Positions 1 to 10,106 of a stretch of DNA of 64,000 nucleotides are shown here, one piece after another. The notes under the pieces are model-generated. The model was given only the letters and a program-made list of their open reading frames with translations. It was not told where the DNA came from and made no database searches. A program made the position numbers and the translations under genes. The stretch is from Lepeophtheirus salmonis (taxonomy: Eukaryota; Arthropoda; Copepoda; Siphonostomatoida; Caligidae): assembly GCF_016086655.4 (NCBI RefSeq), contig NC_052134.2:37323971-37387970 (forward strand), in the 5' to 3' direction. The number at the start of each line of letters is the position of its first letter. Within the stretch, counting starts at the first letter, position 1.

Positions 1-384
1 AATTTCTACCATATACAGATGAAGTTCGAAATACGTAAAGAATAAAAAAGAAATGCAGTTATGATTAATTGAAATGTTTTTTTTTGTATTTTTCTCTTTC
101 TAGCTTCATTTCTTTGCTAATGTGGAAACTTATATAAGAAACATGAGCAAAAATATAATATACGTAGATATTATTTTGTACAAAAATACCAAAATTATTA
201 TTATTAGAAGATATTTTTTTTAAATAGTTATATAATATAATATCTGATACTCACTCAGAAATTATTATAATAAATAATCTTTAATGAAGATTATATATTA
301 TAAAAAATGACTGTTGGGGTGTTATAGCCTCATTAGGAACGTTCTGACATTTGACACTTAAAAATATGCAATGATTAAATTCTG
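1..384. other. gene-free AT-rich DNA
   Basis: No coding region, RNA gene or mobile-element signature is visible. The stretch is AT-rich with short homopolymers and ends where an interspersed repeat begins near 385. Confidence 0.5.
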
Positions 385-627
385 GAGTATTTTGTGCGTA
401 TTAAGAAAAAAGAAACTGAAAATCAATATGGTAACCCTGATAATTTAAAGAATGCTTAAGAGAAGAGCAGTTTATCTTTCATGACATTTTATTAGATCAG
501 CTAAAAGCAGATGTGAAGAGGGGGAGGAGAAAATAAACTAGATAATTAGCTAGAATTACGCGAATGTCGATCCCCAACTATACTCTGAGTCCAGCAAGGA
601 CTCACAATTATTACTCCGCAGGACAGC
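385..627 (+). repeat. interspersed repeat family X, copy 1
   Basis: This segment resembles 21870-22105 over its whole length. Shared landmarks in the same order are AAAATCAATATG, AGAGCAGTTTAT, TTAGATCAGCTA, GGGAGGAGAAA, AATGTCGATCC and CTACTCTGAGTC, followed by an ACAAGGACT-type motif. Shorter relatives lie at 32270-32355 (5' part) and, inverted, at 52575-52680 (3' part). No terminal repeats, target duplication or coding capacity were recognised, so the class is unknown. Confidence 0.6.
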
Positions 628-1427
628 TTCAAGGTTACTCTCCGTCTTTTAATTCAGTTTGAGTAGTAAAAGCTAATAATTAATTCATGTACTAATTTTC
701 ATGTAGGGTTTACCCTAAATTTAATATCTTAATGTACTTAAGGAAGATCTTGCTACAAAATCCATAAAGAGTAAGATTGGAATAGATTTTAAGTCTATGG
801 AGGGTGATCACTTGTCAAAACTCATATAGAATAAGAACATGTGTTCTATGGAACAGTGAAACTTGACCTTTCTGTTGTTCAGAGTTGAAGGAATGGAAGA
901 AGTATGATATACTGAGATAAATTCACCAAGGTATATATAACTGAAATTGTTCCCCTCGTTTATGCTGCTCGCCTCTTTTAGCCGAGAAAGCAATTAAGGT
1001 GGAAAGTTCATTTAAAGTATCTCCCATCCTTCAAAAGACTAAGAAAACATATATGAGACGTATTTACTCTACTCTCATCAATTATTCCTTAAGATATATT
1101 AAAAGAATTTTATTCATGTAACAAAAAAACCTCTTTTGGAATAAAGAGTAAAAGACAGTGTCGGACAGATGTTACTTAAAAGGGAGATTTATTCGTGTTT
1201 TATGGTTTGAAACTCCAACGCATTAATTTTATACACAGAACCATAAATATAGCTCATCAAAATGTATTAACAAAACCTTTTTTTTCACGATCCAGAAAAT
1301 CTGGCAATGTATCATTATATTTTAAGAGTTCACGACCTATAAAAGTATTGTGATTCGGTATTGATAGAGTCTAATTTTTCAAATTCGTTAATTAAATTTG
1401 ATCCAAGTTATTTTCTTTTGAATTAAT
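628..1427. other. gene-free AT-rich DNA
   Basis: Nothing coding is supported here. A 61-codon open frame on the minus strand (808-993) has no domain, splice or regulatory support and looks random. Confidence 0.45.
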
Positions 1428-2189
1428 AGAATATGGCTGTACCTTCCCCGGGGTGTATCTGTTATCTTGTCCAAAATTTGATTCAAAGTTGTTCAGAGAT
1501 ATTTGATATGGCTAATAGCTTTTGCTTCTCAGTATTAGTTATTACCGTTTCTTCCAAGATTGTATTCTCTTGACAAAAAATAATCTGACCTCTGAACTGC
1601 AAAGATCTTGTGTCTAATGTTGTCTGAGCCTCCTTTCTCCCAAAATTATATCATTTCGTGTATATCAATCTTAAATTATATTATAAGGGAAATATAAACT
1701 TAGGTCTATGAGTTCCATTAATTAACGTTATTAATGTTATTTTATCCTGGAATATTTAAATTTAGAAAATAATTAACACATAGGTATGAATGAGAATTAT
1801 CCCTCACTCCTAGATTATACAGATAGACATGAGTAGTGTATATTTCATGATATATTTTTTTGGCTTTTAAAATAAAAATTTACTCATCTGCTAAAGTCAC
1901 GTTACTACTTAAACATGCATTATGAAGTCAGAAAATATTTTATTTTAAACTTTGGGCATATCTGGAATAAATAGTTTTATACTTTACAATAAAAATAATA
2001 ATAGAATATATTCAAAGGATAATTTATTTTTAAAATTATCTTAAATACGGTTGCTTCAAAATGTCTAATCCTACAAAATCCAGTAAAATAAGAGATTTTT
2101 GTATGGAAGGTAATATTTTTTTCAATTGCTTTATACTTAGTTAAAACTAAAGCTTACATGAGTTTGTTGTTAAATTTAAATATACCCAA
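1428..2189. repeat. repeat R, copy A (uninterrupted)
   Basis: This 762-bp segment is repeated in the same orientation at 8192-8768 plus 9610-9781, with only scattered substitutions. Shared text runs from the AGAATATGG...GGTGTATCTGTTATCTTGTC end to the TTAAATTTAAATATACCCAA end. Between its two halves copy A has about 14 bp (2004-2017), where copy B has 841 bp. No open frame is conserved. The two copies flank the crystallin gene, so they could be a segmental duplication or two copies of an unclassified interspersed element. Confidence 0.85.
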
Positions 2190-3639
2190 GTCAATTATTT
2201 GGCTAATTATAATAAGTTATTAATATTTTAAAGGCAAGTAGATTAATCAGAATTTAAATATAATTCATTTCTAATGTATTTTATTAGTGTTTATTGATTA
2301 GATGTAAGTGATTTAATCGACTTATTTATAAGAAATGAATATATTAAAGGCAAAAAAGTTTTAAAATTCGGTATTGATGGAGTCTAAATTTTGTTTTCTG
2401 CTTCAAACGACGGTAATACACCCAGAAAACTCCATATTTATGACGACAAAAAAATTTATAAACAGTTTCAAATCTAGGTGGATTATTTTTTATGAAGCGT
2501 CCTGGAAGAACTGCAGCAATCTTCAATGACGTTAATCATGATTTTATAGATTGAACAATCTTTCGAAATAAAAAAAATATTATTCAAGTAAAAATATAAG
2601 ATTTGAGAATTCTAAATCAAAATTAAGGAAGACGCTCGTTCTGTATGGACTTTCAAAATAAAAGTTATCGTCGAGAAGAACAAATCACTGTCGGATTCTA
2701 AAGCTCTGGAATGTTTGCACAATTAACATTCATGCATATTTATAAGTTAAGGAAGTAAGAACTGTGCTCATTTCATTCTTTGCAAGATACACTGCTTTTT
2801 CTTTAACCATCCCTACCCTCTCTGGATTTGAATGAAAATATGATGATGTTATTAACTATGAAACCTCTCAATATCAGCTAAATGTTTGGAACCGTTAAAA
2901 TGGATTGTAAGAGTCTACACATCTTTTATGAAGAAGCAGTCTTACTTCGGAATATAGGTACTGTTTTTTTTTATAGGTAATTATTAATGTTCTTATTCTT
3001 ATTTGCTCGTATATTTATCTACTTGTATATCTGTGAAGAGACTACTTTGGTAGTTAAGTTATGTTCTATATATTACACATGAGAATTTTATACTTTTTCT
3101 TAATGGTTAATTGAATACGACTCTTCATTTAATTATTTAAAAAAAAAATAGCTTTCAAAATTGAAATTAACATGGATGCTATACCATATGACTAACATAG
3201 AGAACCATTAAAATCCCTTTAATTTACAATATAATGATAAAGAACATTCTTTACTTTGTGGCTCAGTAAATTTATTTATTTACAGCTCAATATGACATTT
3301 AAAGGTGGATTATTATATAGTCCTTAGCTCTTAGTGGTCATTCGATAGATTGGATAATGTAACATACATTACTTTCGAGTATGCATCTGTGAACTTTATA
3401 TCAATGGTCGTATTAAATGCCATGTCTAATGAATAAAAGGTAATATTATGTACTTCGGATAAAAACACTTTCATTTTCATCCTTTGAACCCAAGCTATAA
3501 ATTTATATATACTTTTGGTATTTATATTCACAGGTATGTTCTATACGATATAGTTTGTAAAAATATATGTGATTCATCAAAAGAGTAAACTCTTCTTCTC
3601 TGGTTAAGACCAAGTAGGAAAACCCGTTTTTTTAGCCTG
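2190..3639. other. gene-free DNA with an unexplained exon-like frame at 2344-2526 (-)
   Basis: The minus-strand frame at 2344-2526 encodes about 60 residues rich in aromatic and basic residues (for example FETVYKFFCRHKYGVF). It has no family I recognise and no clear splice sites. A short similar stretch (ATTCGGTATTGATxGAGTCTAA) occurs near 1353, which suggests repeat-derived DNA rather than a host exon. The rest shows nothing. Confidence 0.35.
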
Positions 3640-4540
3640 ATGAAAATTCCTTGGCTACGTGAGAACAAGATGCCACTTTTAACATCCTGATAATGACGTT
3701 ACTTTATCTTGATTTCGTCCTATATAATATAATACCCTATAATAACGCTATTTAATATTCCCTTTTCAAGGTAGTTTATGAATATTATTATACCTCCTAA
3801 AATACCGAGGCCATAACCTTCCCATCTTATTGCTGTACTTTGGCCGCTTTGTGTAAGGGTTACCAGTTGTTTTCAACTCAAATGATGATAATTTTGATTC
3901 CAGAGTAACGTGATGGATCCATGTTTCATCTATTATCATATACTGGCACAATAATTTCGGTTTGTTACGTTTAAATATTACTAACCACTGCTCAGAATCA
4001 TCAGCACGTGTTTGTTTTTGGACAACAGTGAGCAAACATGGCACCCACTTTGAGCAGAGCTTTCTCATGCCCATAATATCATGCAACATAGAGGCAACAA
4101 GTTCTTTTGATCTCTATACGATGTCAGCTCCCAACTTCACTTTTCAATCACTCAAAACGTTTTTGTGGATTTAAAAAAAAAATGTTTTGTGTAGTTACTG
4201 CCTTATTTAGGCGTCCACTGCGTTCTGCATCATAAGTGTCTCTACTACCACGTTTGAAGTCAGCAAACCAACGTTTAATTGTAGTTTCTGATGGACCAGA
4301 GTTCCTAAACACTTTTAAAGCCATAGCTTAGTTTCAATGGTCTTTTTTGCTACCAAAAAACAGTGTAAAATTAAAACACGATATTGTTTTTATCCATTAT
4401 TTTGGAAATAACAAAATTAGCGTCACACTTAGCACAATAACTCAAAAACAAATAGAAAATTGTCATTTTGAAAGTTGGTAATAACTACAAATTAGGTCAG
4501 TTAAAACTGTGCCATCTATGCATCAATCCTGAGACTTTTC
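3640..4540 (-). pseudogene. Tc1/mariner transposon remnant (DD34D-type mariner transposase)
   Basis: A decayed mariner transposase reads leftward. A start-like ATG lies at 4397. A helix-turn-helix stretch at about 4290-4207 reads TTIKRWFADFKRGSRDTYDA and is followed by an AERSGRL-type motif. The frame at 4089-3766 carries the segment KWVPCLLT and the first catalytic Asp in IIDETWIHH (about 3940-3917). Several frame breaks and stops separate these blocks, and the carboxy-terminal half below 3766 is barely recognisable, so it cannot make transposase. The motif order and the W-HH spacing match the mariner family. The ends were not fixed because no clean inverted repeat pair was found. Confidence 0.85.
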
Positions 4541-5411
4541 AGTTCATGTCTTATTTATTCCTTTGTGCAAATTTTAGGAATCAAATTATTAACAATAAGT
4601 TTTGATGGGATTGTGTGTATTATATAGCCCTAATATTAGATTTATTTAGCTACTGTCATACTCTTTAGTCATCTCATTCAAAAAAGAAAAATCAAAAGTA
4701 GAAAGAAAGAACAGCTTTTAAGCAAAACATTAAATTAAATTAACTGAAACTCAATTAAAAATGGGCGAACATACGAATAAATCCTCCACAGTGTATTTTT
4801 AAAATAAATAAAGAATTAAAAATAAAAGTGATTTAATTATTTAGGCGCATACTGAAAAGTATTGGGGATAAAATGTAGATTCAAAGGAATAAGAATGTTT
4901 TTTATAAATTTTGGGGTGTATAATCGCCCAGTTCACTAGGGGAAGGTTAAGAAAAACACTGGCACTTTATAATATATATTTCAATCTATATCTAGGTAAA
5001 CATGCCGTTTATAGATAGATAAAATTATTTCAAAAATCATATAGAACACAACAATTAATATTCAAAAACAAGGAAGAAAGCAAATAGTCAATTGATAAAT
5101 TAATTCTTATTAGAAATAGAAGGACCAATTTATTTTTACAAAATAAAACGATATAAAATGAGATATGTGCTACACTTGCCGGTGTATATCTGTCATTTCT
5201 TATAAGTCTGCACGTAGAAAATCAGATTTAAATTCCTGAAATTTATATTTTGCTTCATTTTACTAGAATAAATATGACCTTGACATGGATAATTTTTTTT
5301 TTCGATTACGATTATGATTCAGTTTGGAGTCTTTGAACAGGTAGTCCGACTTAATTCACATTTGAATCCTTTTGCTAGCTCTGTTAGTTAAATTCACTAG
5401 TTTTTTGTTTT
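4541..5411. other. gene-free AT-rich DNA
   Basis: No coding, RNA or mobile-element signal is visible. The DNA is AT-rich with short A and T runs. Confidence 0.45.
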
Positions 5412-5465
5412 TCTTTGCCTGGAGTTCGGGTGGTTTAAAAGACTCTAGGCAAAGAGTGGCCACTC
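5412..5465. repeat. hairpin plus adjacent perfect palindrome
   Basis: TCTTTGCCTGGAGT (5412-5425) pairs with ACTCTAGGCAAAGA (5442-5455) as a 14-bp stem with one G-T wobble around a 16-base loop. Overlapping its end is the perfect 12-bp palindrome GAGTGGCCACTC (5454-5465). The G+C content is higher than the surroundings. It could be a MITE end, a structured transcript or a protein-binding palindrome. The stem is too short for a typical animal microRNA precursor. Confidence 0.7.
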
Positions 5466-5527
5466 AAGGCAAGGAAGGTAGGATTTAGTAGCTCTCAATT
5501 TTGATTAACTTAAAATTAGAAACTGCT

Positions 5528-5640
5528 ACATACTCCTTCAGGCACGCAGCCAGTTTGAACAGGCCGTCTCCCCCCTAGTAAAAAGAAAAAAATAAGGACG
5601 GCTTCGTCACAAGAATATTGCAATATTATGGGTCGGTGTT
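5528..5640. mobile_element. possible hAT-like element end
   Basis: A GC-richer island contains CAGGCACGCAGCCAGTTTG, which resembles hAT-type termini that begin CAG-G, followed by a C-rich run (CCCCCCTAG) and GGACGGC. No matching second end or 8-bp target duplication was found, so this is only a tentative fragment. Confidence 0.3.
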
Positions 5641-5959
5641 AGGAACATTATTATATATATTAACATTATTATAACATCCTTAGGGCGGTTTATTATCCTC
5701 AAAGCAATAATATAAAAGTAACAGCAACATAATTACCTTCTTAAACAAACAAACTTTTAAAATAACCAACATTCAGATATTTAAAACAACATAAGTATTA
5801 AAATAAAGTATTTATATTTGTAAAATTAGTTTATACTTTAAAAAAGACCATTCATAGTTACTAAGACTTCCATCCAGATCTTTTGTTTTCTTGTCAATAG
5901 ATAATAGTCTATAAATTTTCGACACAAATTTGAGTGTAATGATATTAAATCTAATTAAA

Positions 5960-6369
5960 AACGAAGACATTTAGATATCCCCTTCATCAACAATTCCCAA
6001 GTATTGTTTAAGTATCGTTCTTCCATTTTGTGAATAAGGACTCTACAGGAATAAATGAATAGCATCATCTTCTTTCTTTCCACACAGCCTATAAATACTT
6101 GTACCGTTCTTTTTTACTCATGTATTTGTAGGCAGTGAATTTATAAAGAGTCCGTAATTTATTCCCATATGTAATGGGAAATCATAGGACTTTGAATGCT
6201 TTTTAATATCATCTTGGCACATTTGTTGATTAACCCATCTCTTCCTGAATTTTTTGATAAGCCTCAATCCAGATGAGGGATGTGGAGTAATGTGGTTATT
6301 GCCCCTCGCCTTCGAAATACCTTTTAGTAAACGGAAAAATGCATTCGCATAACTTTCAGGACAAACCAA
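5960..6369 (-). pseudogene. decayed 3' end of a non-LTR retrotransposon ORF (Zn-finger tail)
   Basis: The minus-strand frame from 6369 reads through two in-frame stops (TGA at 6118-6120, TAG near 6075) without shifting frame. It carries KKFRKRWVNQQMCQ, PLHMGINYGLFINSLP, then RLCGKKEDDAIHLF. This last part matches the C-x2-C-...-H-x-C zinc-knuckle pattern that follows the reverse transcriptase or RNase H region in many non-LTR retrotransposons, with one Cys apparently mutated to Tyr. Keeping the frame across stops shows that it was once coding. It lies about 200 bp upstream of the crystallin gene on the other strand. The element family is uncertain. Confidence 0.6.
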
Positions 6370-6429
6370 CGACGCATTTTAAATTCACAATTGTTGATTT
6401 ATTGTATATATATTGCATATGTTTACTAC

Positions 6430-6509
6430 TGATAAAGAACTTATCAAATCTTTTTATCTGTTTCAATCAATATTAAGATGATAAGCGAAAATAGATTATT
6501 TTTTTATCA
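6430..6509. promoter_or_regulatory. cluster of five GATA-type sites upstream of the crystallin gene
   Basis: Five copies of TGATAA or its reverse forms TTATCA/TTATCT occur in 80 bp: 6430-6435, 6441-6446, 6454-6459, 6479-6484 and 6504-6509. They end 12 bp before the TATA box. GATA factors (GATA4/5/6, serpent or ELT-2 class) bind this core and drive gut and fat-body genes in many animals. A gut- or fat-body-biased expression is therefore a reasonable but untested inference. Confidence 0.6.
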
Positions 6510-6521
6510 TCTAATAGTAAG

Positions 6522-6529
6522 TATATAAG
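6522..6529 (+). promoter_or_regulatory. TATA box of the crystallin gene
   Basis: TATATAAG lies 58 bp upstream of the ATG. A start site 25-32 bp downstream (about 6550-6556) would leave a 5'UTR of roughly 25-30 bases with no upstream ATG in it, because the ATG at 6537 would precede the start site. Confidence 0.7.
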
Positions 6530-6579
6530 TTCAAACATGAAGAAGAATAAGTTACACAGCGATCCCATCAATTGACAAA

Positions 6580-7257
6580 ATGAAAGTACTTTTATCGTTA
6601 ACTATTCTGGTTGGAATTTCCCTTGGAGCCCAGGACATCAGACTTTACTCCGAAACAAATCTACAAGGGCCTTCAAAAGTAGTTTCTAGGTATGAAGAGG
6701 ACTTACAACTCATCGGATTTAATAATAAAGCCAAATCTGTACTTGTTAACGGGATCTGGCTTTTGTATGAAGAAGTTAGTTTTAACAGAGGGAATTACAA
6801 CAAAATAGTAACCTATATATGGGGCCGAAATTTTCCGCTTAATACATTGGGAGGAATCAACGGAAAAGTCTCATCTATTAGGTATTCGGGTGTAGATGAC
6901 CATAGTGCAAATACACTCAACTTTTACGAAGGAGCCGGATTTATGGGAATCGAGCAAAATGTTTATAAAGATTCTCCTAAGCTTAACTATGACAACTTTG
7001 GTAAATCCATCATCATTACTGGATGCAAGCCATGGACTCTCTATGAGACGGAAAACTTTGGAGGAAGCAGTATTTGTGTGTATCCAAATTCTATGTCCTC
7101 CCCATGCAAACCAGGCTTCTTTGTAGAACCTTCAGATTTTGGACATTTTGCCAATCAAGTCTCAAGTGTTAGACTTGGATGCTTCTCAAAGAGTTCCTTT
7201 GTTGCTAAACCATTTATTGAAGGAGAATCAAAATCCATTAATCTCTTTGACAATTAA
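6580..7257 (+). CDS. secreted two-domain beta/gamma-crystallin-like protein
   Basis: The intact single-exon frame encodes 225 residues. Residues 1-16 form a signal peptide (MKVLLSLTILVGISLG, cut near Ala17). Two beta/gamma-crystallin domains follow, each made of two Greek-key motifs, starting near residues 20, 59, 113 and 152 (for example LYSETNLQG, LNFYEGAGFMG, WTLYETENFGG). Degenerate versions of the calcium signature (N/D)(N/D)xx(S/T)S sit near the end of all four motifs: NNKAKS 48-53, NGKVSS 94-99, DNFGKS 138-143 and ANQVSS 191-196. Cys149, 166, 176 and 201 all lie in or just after the second domain and could form two disulfides. About 25 residues form a non-domain tail. The ATG has good context (GACAAAATGA), sits 58 bp after a TATA box, and the next in-frame Met is far inside the domains. 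Family members serve as structural, calcium-binding or defence proteins. The exact role here is unknown. Confidence 0.9.
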   Translation: MKVLLSLTILVGISLGAQDIRLYSETNLQGPSKVVSRYEEDLQLIGFNNKAKSVLVNGIWLLYEEVSFNRGNYNKIVTYIWGRNFPLNTLGGINGKVSSIRYSGVDDHSANTLNFYEGAGFMGIEQNVYKDSPKLNYDNFGKSIIITGCKPWTLYETENFGGSSICVYPNSMSSPCKPGFFVEPSDFGHFANQVSSVRLGCFSKSSFVAKPFIEGESKSINLFDN

Positions 7258-7285
7258 TCATATTATTGGTAAATCCAATATGAGA

Positions 7286-7291
7286 AATAAA
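7286..7291 (+). promoter_or_regulatory. poly(A) signal of the crystallin gene
   Basis: A canonical AATAAA starts 29 bases after the TAA stop, consistent with a very short 3'UTR and a compact transcript. Confidence 0.7.
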
Positions 7292-7348
7292 AGAAGAATG
7301 AAAAAATATATTATTAGTTTTTAGATTCTTAATATCAATTAAATAATG
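7292..7348 (+). repeat. 3'-flank segment duplicated at 9434-9490
   Basis: The segment AGAAGAAT...AAAAAATATATTATTAG...TTCTTRATATYAA...AAATAAYG just past the poly(A) signal recurs at 9434-9490 with about seven differences in 57 positions, counted by eye. Part of the match is low-complexity AT, so homology is likely but not certain. Confidence 0.5.
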
Positions 7349-7505
7349 ATTGCAAACCATTTATAGTAACTTAATATTAATCGAAGATTTTAATATATAT
7401 AGTGCTATTCAGGGTTACACATTTCATTTGTAGTTATTTATAAATATTACACAGTTAAATTTTAATTCCTTCTACAAATTTCAACTTTACAAAATATGGG
7501 TCTTA

Positions 7506-7645
7506 TTCCAACTTCTACTCATGAAATAAATAAACATATGTCATGTACAAGTTGAACTTTTATACTAGTAGTTAATTCCAACTTCTACTCATCAAATAAA
7601 TAAATATATGTCATGTGCAAGTTGAAATTTTATACTAGTTGTTGC
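7506..7645. repeat. two-copy 70-bp tandem repeat
   Basis: TTCCAACTTCTACTCATxA begins at 7506 and again at 7576, and the copies match to TTTATACTAGT. The period is 70 bp with few differences. The following TGTATAAGCAAATTGTACAAGT (about 7646-7668) and nearby text also occur inside the hAT-type MITE at 48217-48816 (about 48340-48490), so this tract probably includes a fragment of that family. Confidence 0.8.
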
Positions 7646-8191
7646 TTGTATAAGCAAATTGTACAAGTTGCTATCAAAAAATAGGATGAAGAATATATAT
7701 ATAATTCATTGAAGATAATGCAAAAATTGAATATTCTTTGCCAGTCGAGACATTAATAGTGTAATTTAAAATTGTAAGTGAAGTCAAATACATATACAAA
7801 TCTGACAACCTAATTGGCGGCCAAATGTTGGTATCCTTGCTCAAATGTACGGTTTCTTTTTCCAGAGTAATTTTTCTTAATTTGTTTTGATTATATAAGT
7901 TTTGCATAATAATATAAGTCAATTTTCTTACTGTTTTACCACTCAATGCTCGAGAACTTCTCAAAGAGAAGAGGGCATGTTCTAAAAAAATGGTACGTCA
8001 ATATATATTTTACCTTCAATACAAAATAAACTGAACAATGAACATAATGGGAGGTGCTTTAGTATTAAATGCTATGAATTATAACGTCAACAAGTCTTGT
8101 TCGATCTGAGTTAAATTGAATTATAAAAAATTTCAGATTTCACCAAATTTTTTGCAAATTCGACATTTAAATTTGTGCACAGTTCTTTTCT
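7646..8191. other. gene-free DNA, partly MITE-related
   Basis: About 7646-7760 resembles part of the MITE at 48217-48816. The minus-strand open frame at 7674-7964 overlaps that repeat and has no recognisable domain, so I do not call it a gene. The rest is unremarkable. Confidence 0.45.
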
Positions 8192-9781
8192 AGAATATGG
8201 GTGTGCTTTCCCCGAGGTGTATCTGTTATCTTGTCTAAAAATTATTCAAAGTTGTTCAGAGATATTTGATATGGCTAATAGCTTTTGCTTCTCAGTATTA
8301 GTTATTACTGTTTCTTCCAAGATTGTATTCTCTTGACAAAAAAATAATCTGACCTCTGAACTGCAAAGATCTTGTGTCTAATGTTGTCTGAGCCTCCTTT
8401 CTCCCAAAATTATATCATTTCGTGTATATCAATCTTAAATTATATTATAAGTGAAATATAAACTTAGGTCTATGAGTTCCATTAATTAACATTATTAATG
8501 TTATTTTATCCTGGAATATTTAAATTTAGTAAAATAATTAACACATAGGAATGAATGAGAATTATCCCTCACCCCTAGATTATACAGATATACATGAGTA
8601 GTTTATATTTCATGATATATTTTTTTAGCTTTTAAAGTAAAAATTTACTCATCTGCTGAAGTCACATTACTACTTAAACATGCATTATAAAGTCAGGAAA
8701 TATTTTATTCGAAACTTTGGGAATATCTGGAATAAATGGTTTTATACTTTACAATAAAAATAATAATATTGTATATTCTGATCTACTTTTAGTGATGTTA
8801 AACTGTAATCCAGTTTTAACTTATTATGTATGCTTGCTTGTAAAAGATGATGGTTATTACTGATAATTCCTTCATAAGTTAAAAACTAATTTCTCACAAT
8901 TACATAGATCCAACTATTATATGAGTTATGAATTTAATTAAATATTTGGAATGTTAGATTTAGATTGACAAAATTATACCATATGAACTATTAAAAATGG
9001 AATCTTAATTTCCATATATATTTTTTAGTAACCCACTATAATTGAAGGTTAACCCCCTTTAGGGATAAGAATAAATTCACATAGATTAATACTAAATAAG
9101 TTTTACTTATTCATATCACTTTATAGGTATATTCTTTAATTATTAAAAAAATATACATAAATACACAAGACAAAAACAAAAATAAATTAATGTTTGCTTT
9201 AATTATTAATAACTATATATAACATTTTATATGATAAATAACATAAATATGTAGTATTACAGTTAAATTCCTTAATTTGGAATATCATATCCCGAATGGA
9301 TAAGATTTCCTTTAAATTTTACACTCCAAATGGATTTAAGTAAATAAATAATTCATAATGTAATGAAAATATTTGCTTGCTTCAATATTCATTACTTAAT
9401 ATTATTAAGTATTAAAAGTATACGTGTAATACGAGAAGAATTAAAAAATATATTATTAGTTTTTACCTTCTTGATATTAATAAAATAACGTTAAAAGTGT
9501 TTTTTTTTCGTATAATTTCAATTTAGAGCTATTTTTTGGAATGAAATTTTTATATAAATAAAAATTTAAGCTTATAACAAGTGGTAAACAATAGTTTTAG
9601 CATCGAAATGATAACTTATTTTTAAAATGATCTTAAATACGGTTGCTTCAAAATGTCTAATCCTACAAAATCCAGTAAAATGAGAGATTTTTATATGGAA
9701 GGTAATATTTTTTTCAATTGCTTTATACTTAGTTAAAACTAAAACTTACATGAGTTTGTTGTTAAATTTAAATATACCCAA
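8192..9781. repeat. repeat R, copy B, split by an 841-bp segment
   Basis: 8192-8768 and 9610-9781 correspond to the two parts of copy A (1428-2003 and 2018-2189) at high identity. The intervening 8769-9609 is absent from copy A. It is AT-rich, has no open frame of note and includes 9434-9490, which resembles the crystallin 3' flank. Either copy B received an insertion or copy A suffered a deletion. No flanking target duplication was found. Confidence 0.8.
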
Positions 9782-10106
9782 TATTCTCTAGGAACGAGCA
9801 GGGTGCGAACCTACTTACATTGAATTAAAGAAAATAAATTTTCCCGAGCGTTTTGTCCATTCAGGTCCATCTTCCTTTATAGATTTCTTATCTCTTTTAT
9901 ACCGTGCACTCACACTTTGTTGAATGCCATTTGCCGAATTGATACTTTAACAAAAAAGAATAAATACATTTGATGATGATATATGCTGCAATATTATGAT
10001 TCAAATTCATAGTACTCCAATTTAAAAAATAAAATGTTTAATTATTTGGCACCGATTGCAATAATTAAGTTTTTTGTTATTAATAATACAGGGGAGCAAT
10101 TGTGGG
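9782..10106. other. gene-free DNA
   Basis: Nothing coding is seen. A tRNA T-arm-like hairpin at 9798-9814 lacks any matching acceptor stem and was rejected as a tRNA. Confidence 0.4.

Noticed and set aside
6896..7324. Extra open frames overlapping the crystallin gene in other frames
   Set aside because: They are shadows of the real reading frame and lack a signal peptide or domain content.
7674..7964. 96-codon minus-strand frame next to the crystallin gene
   Set aside because: Overlaps repeat sequence shared with the 48.2-kb MITE and has no recognisable domain, promoter or splice signal.
9798..9814. tRNA T-arm-like hairpin (5-bp stem, TTCGCAC loop on the minus strand)
   Set aside because: No matching 7-bp acceptor strand, anticodon arm or D arm can be built within the right distance.
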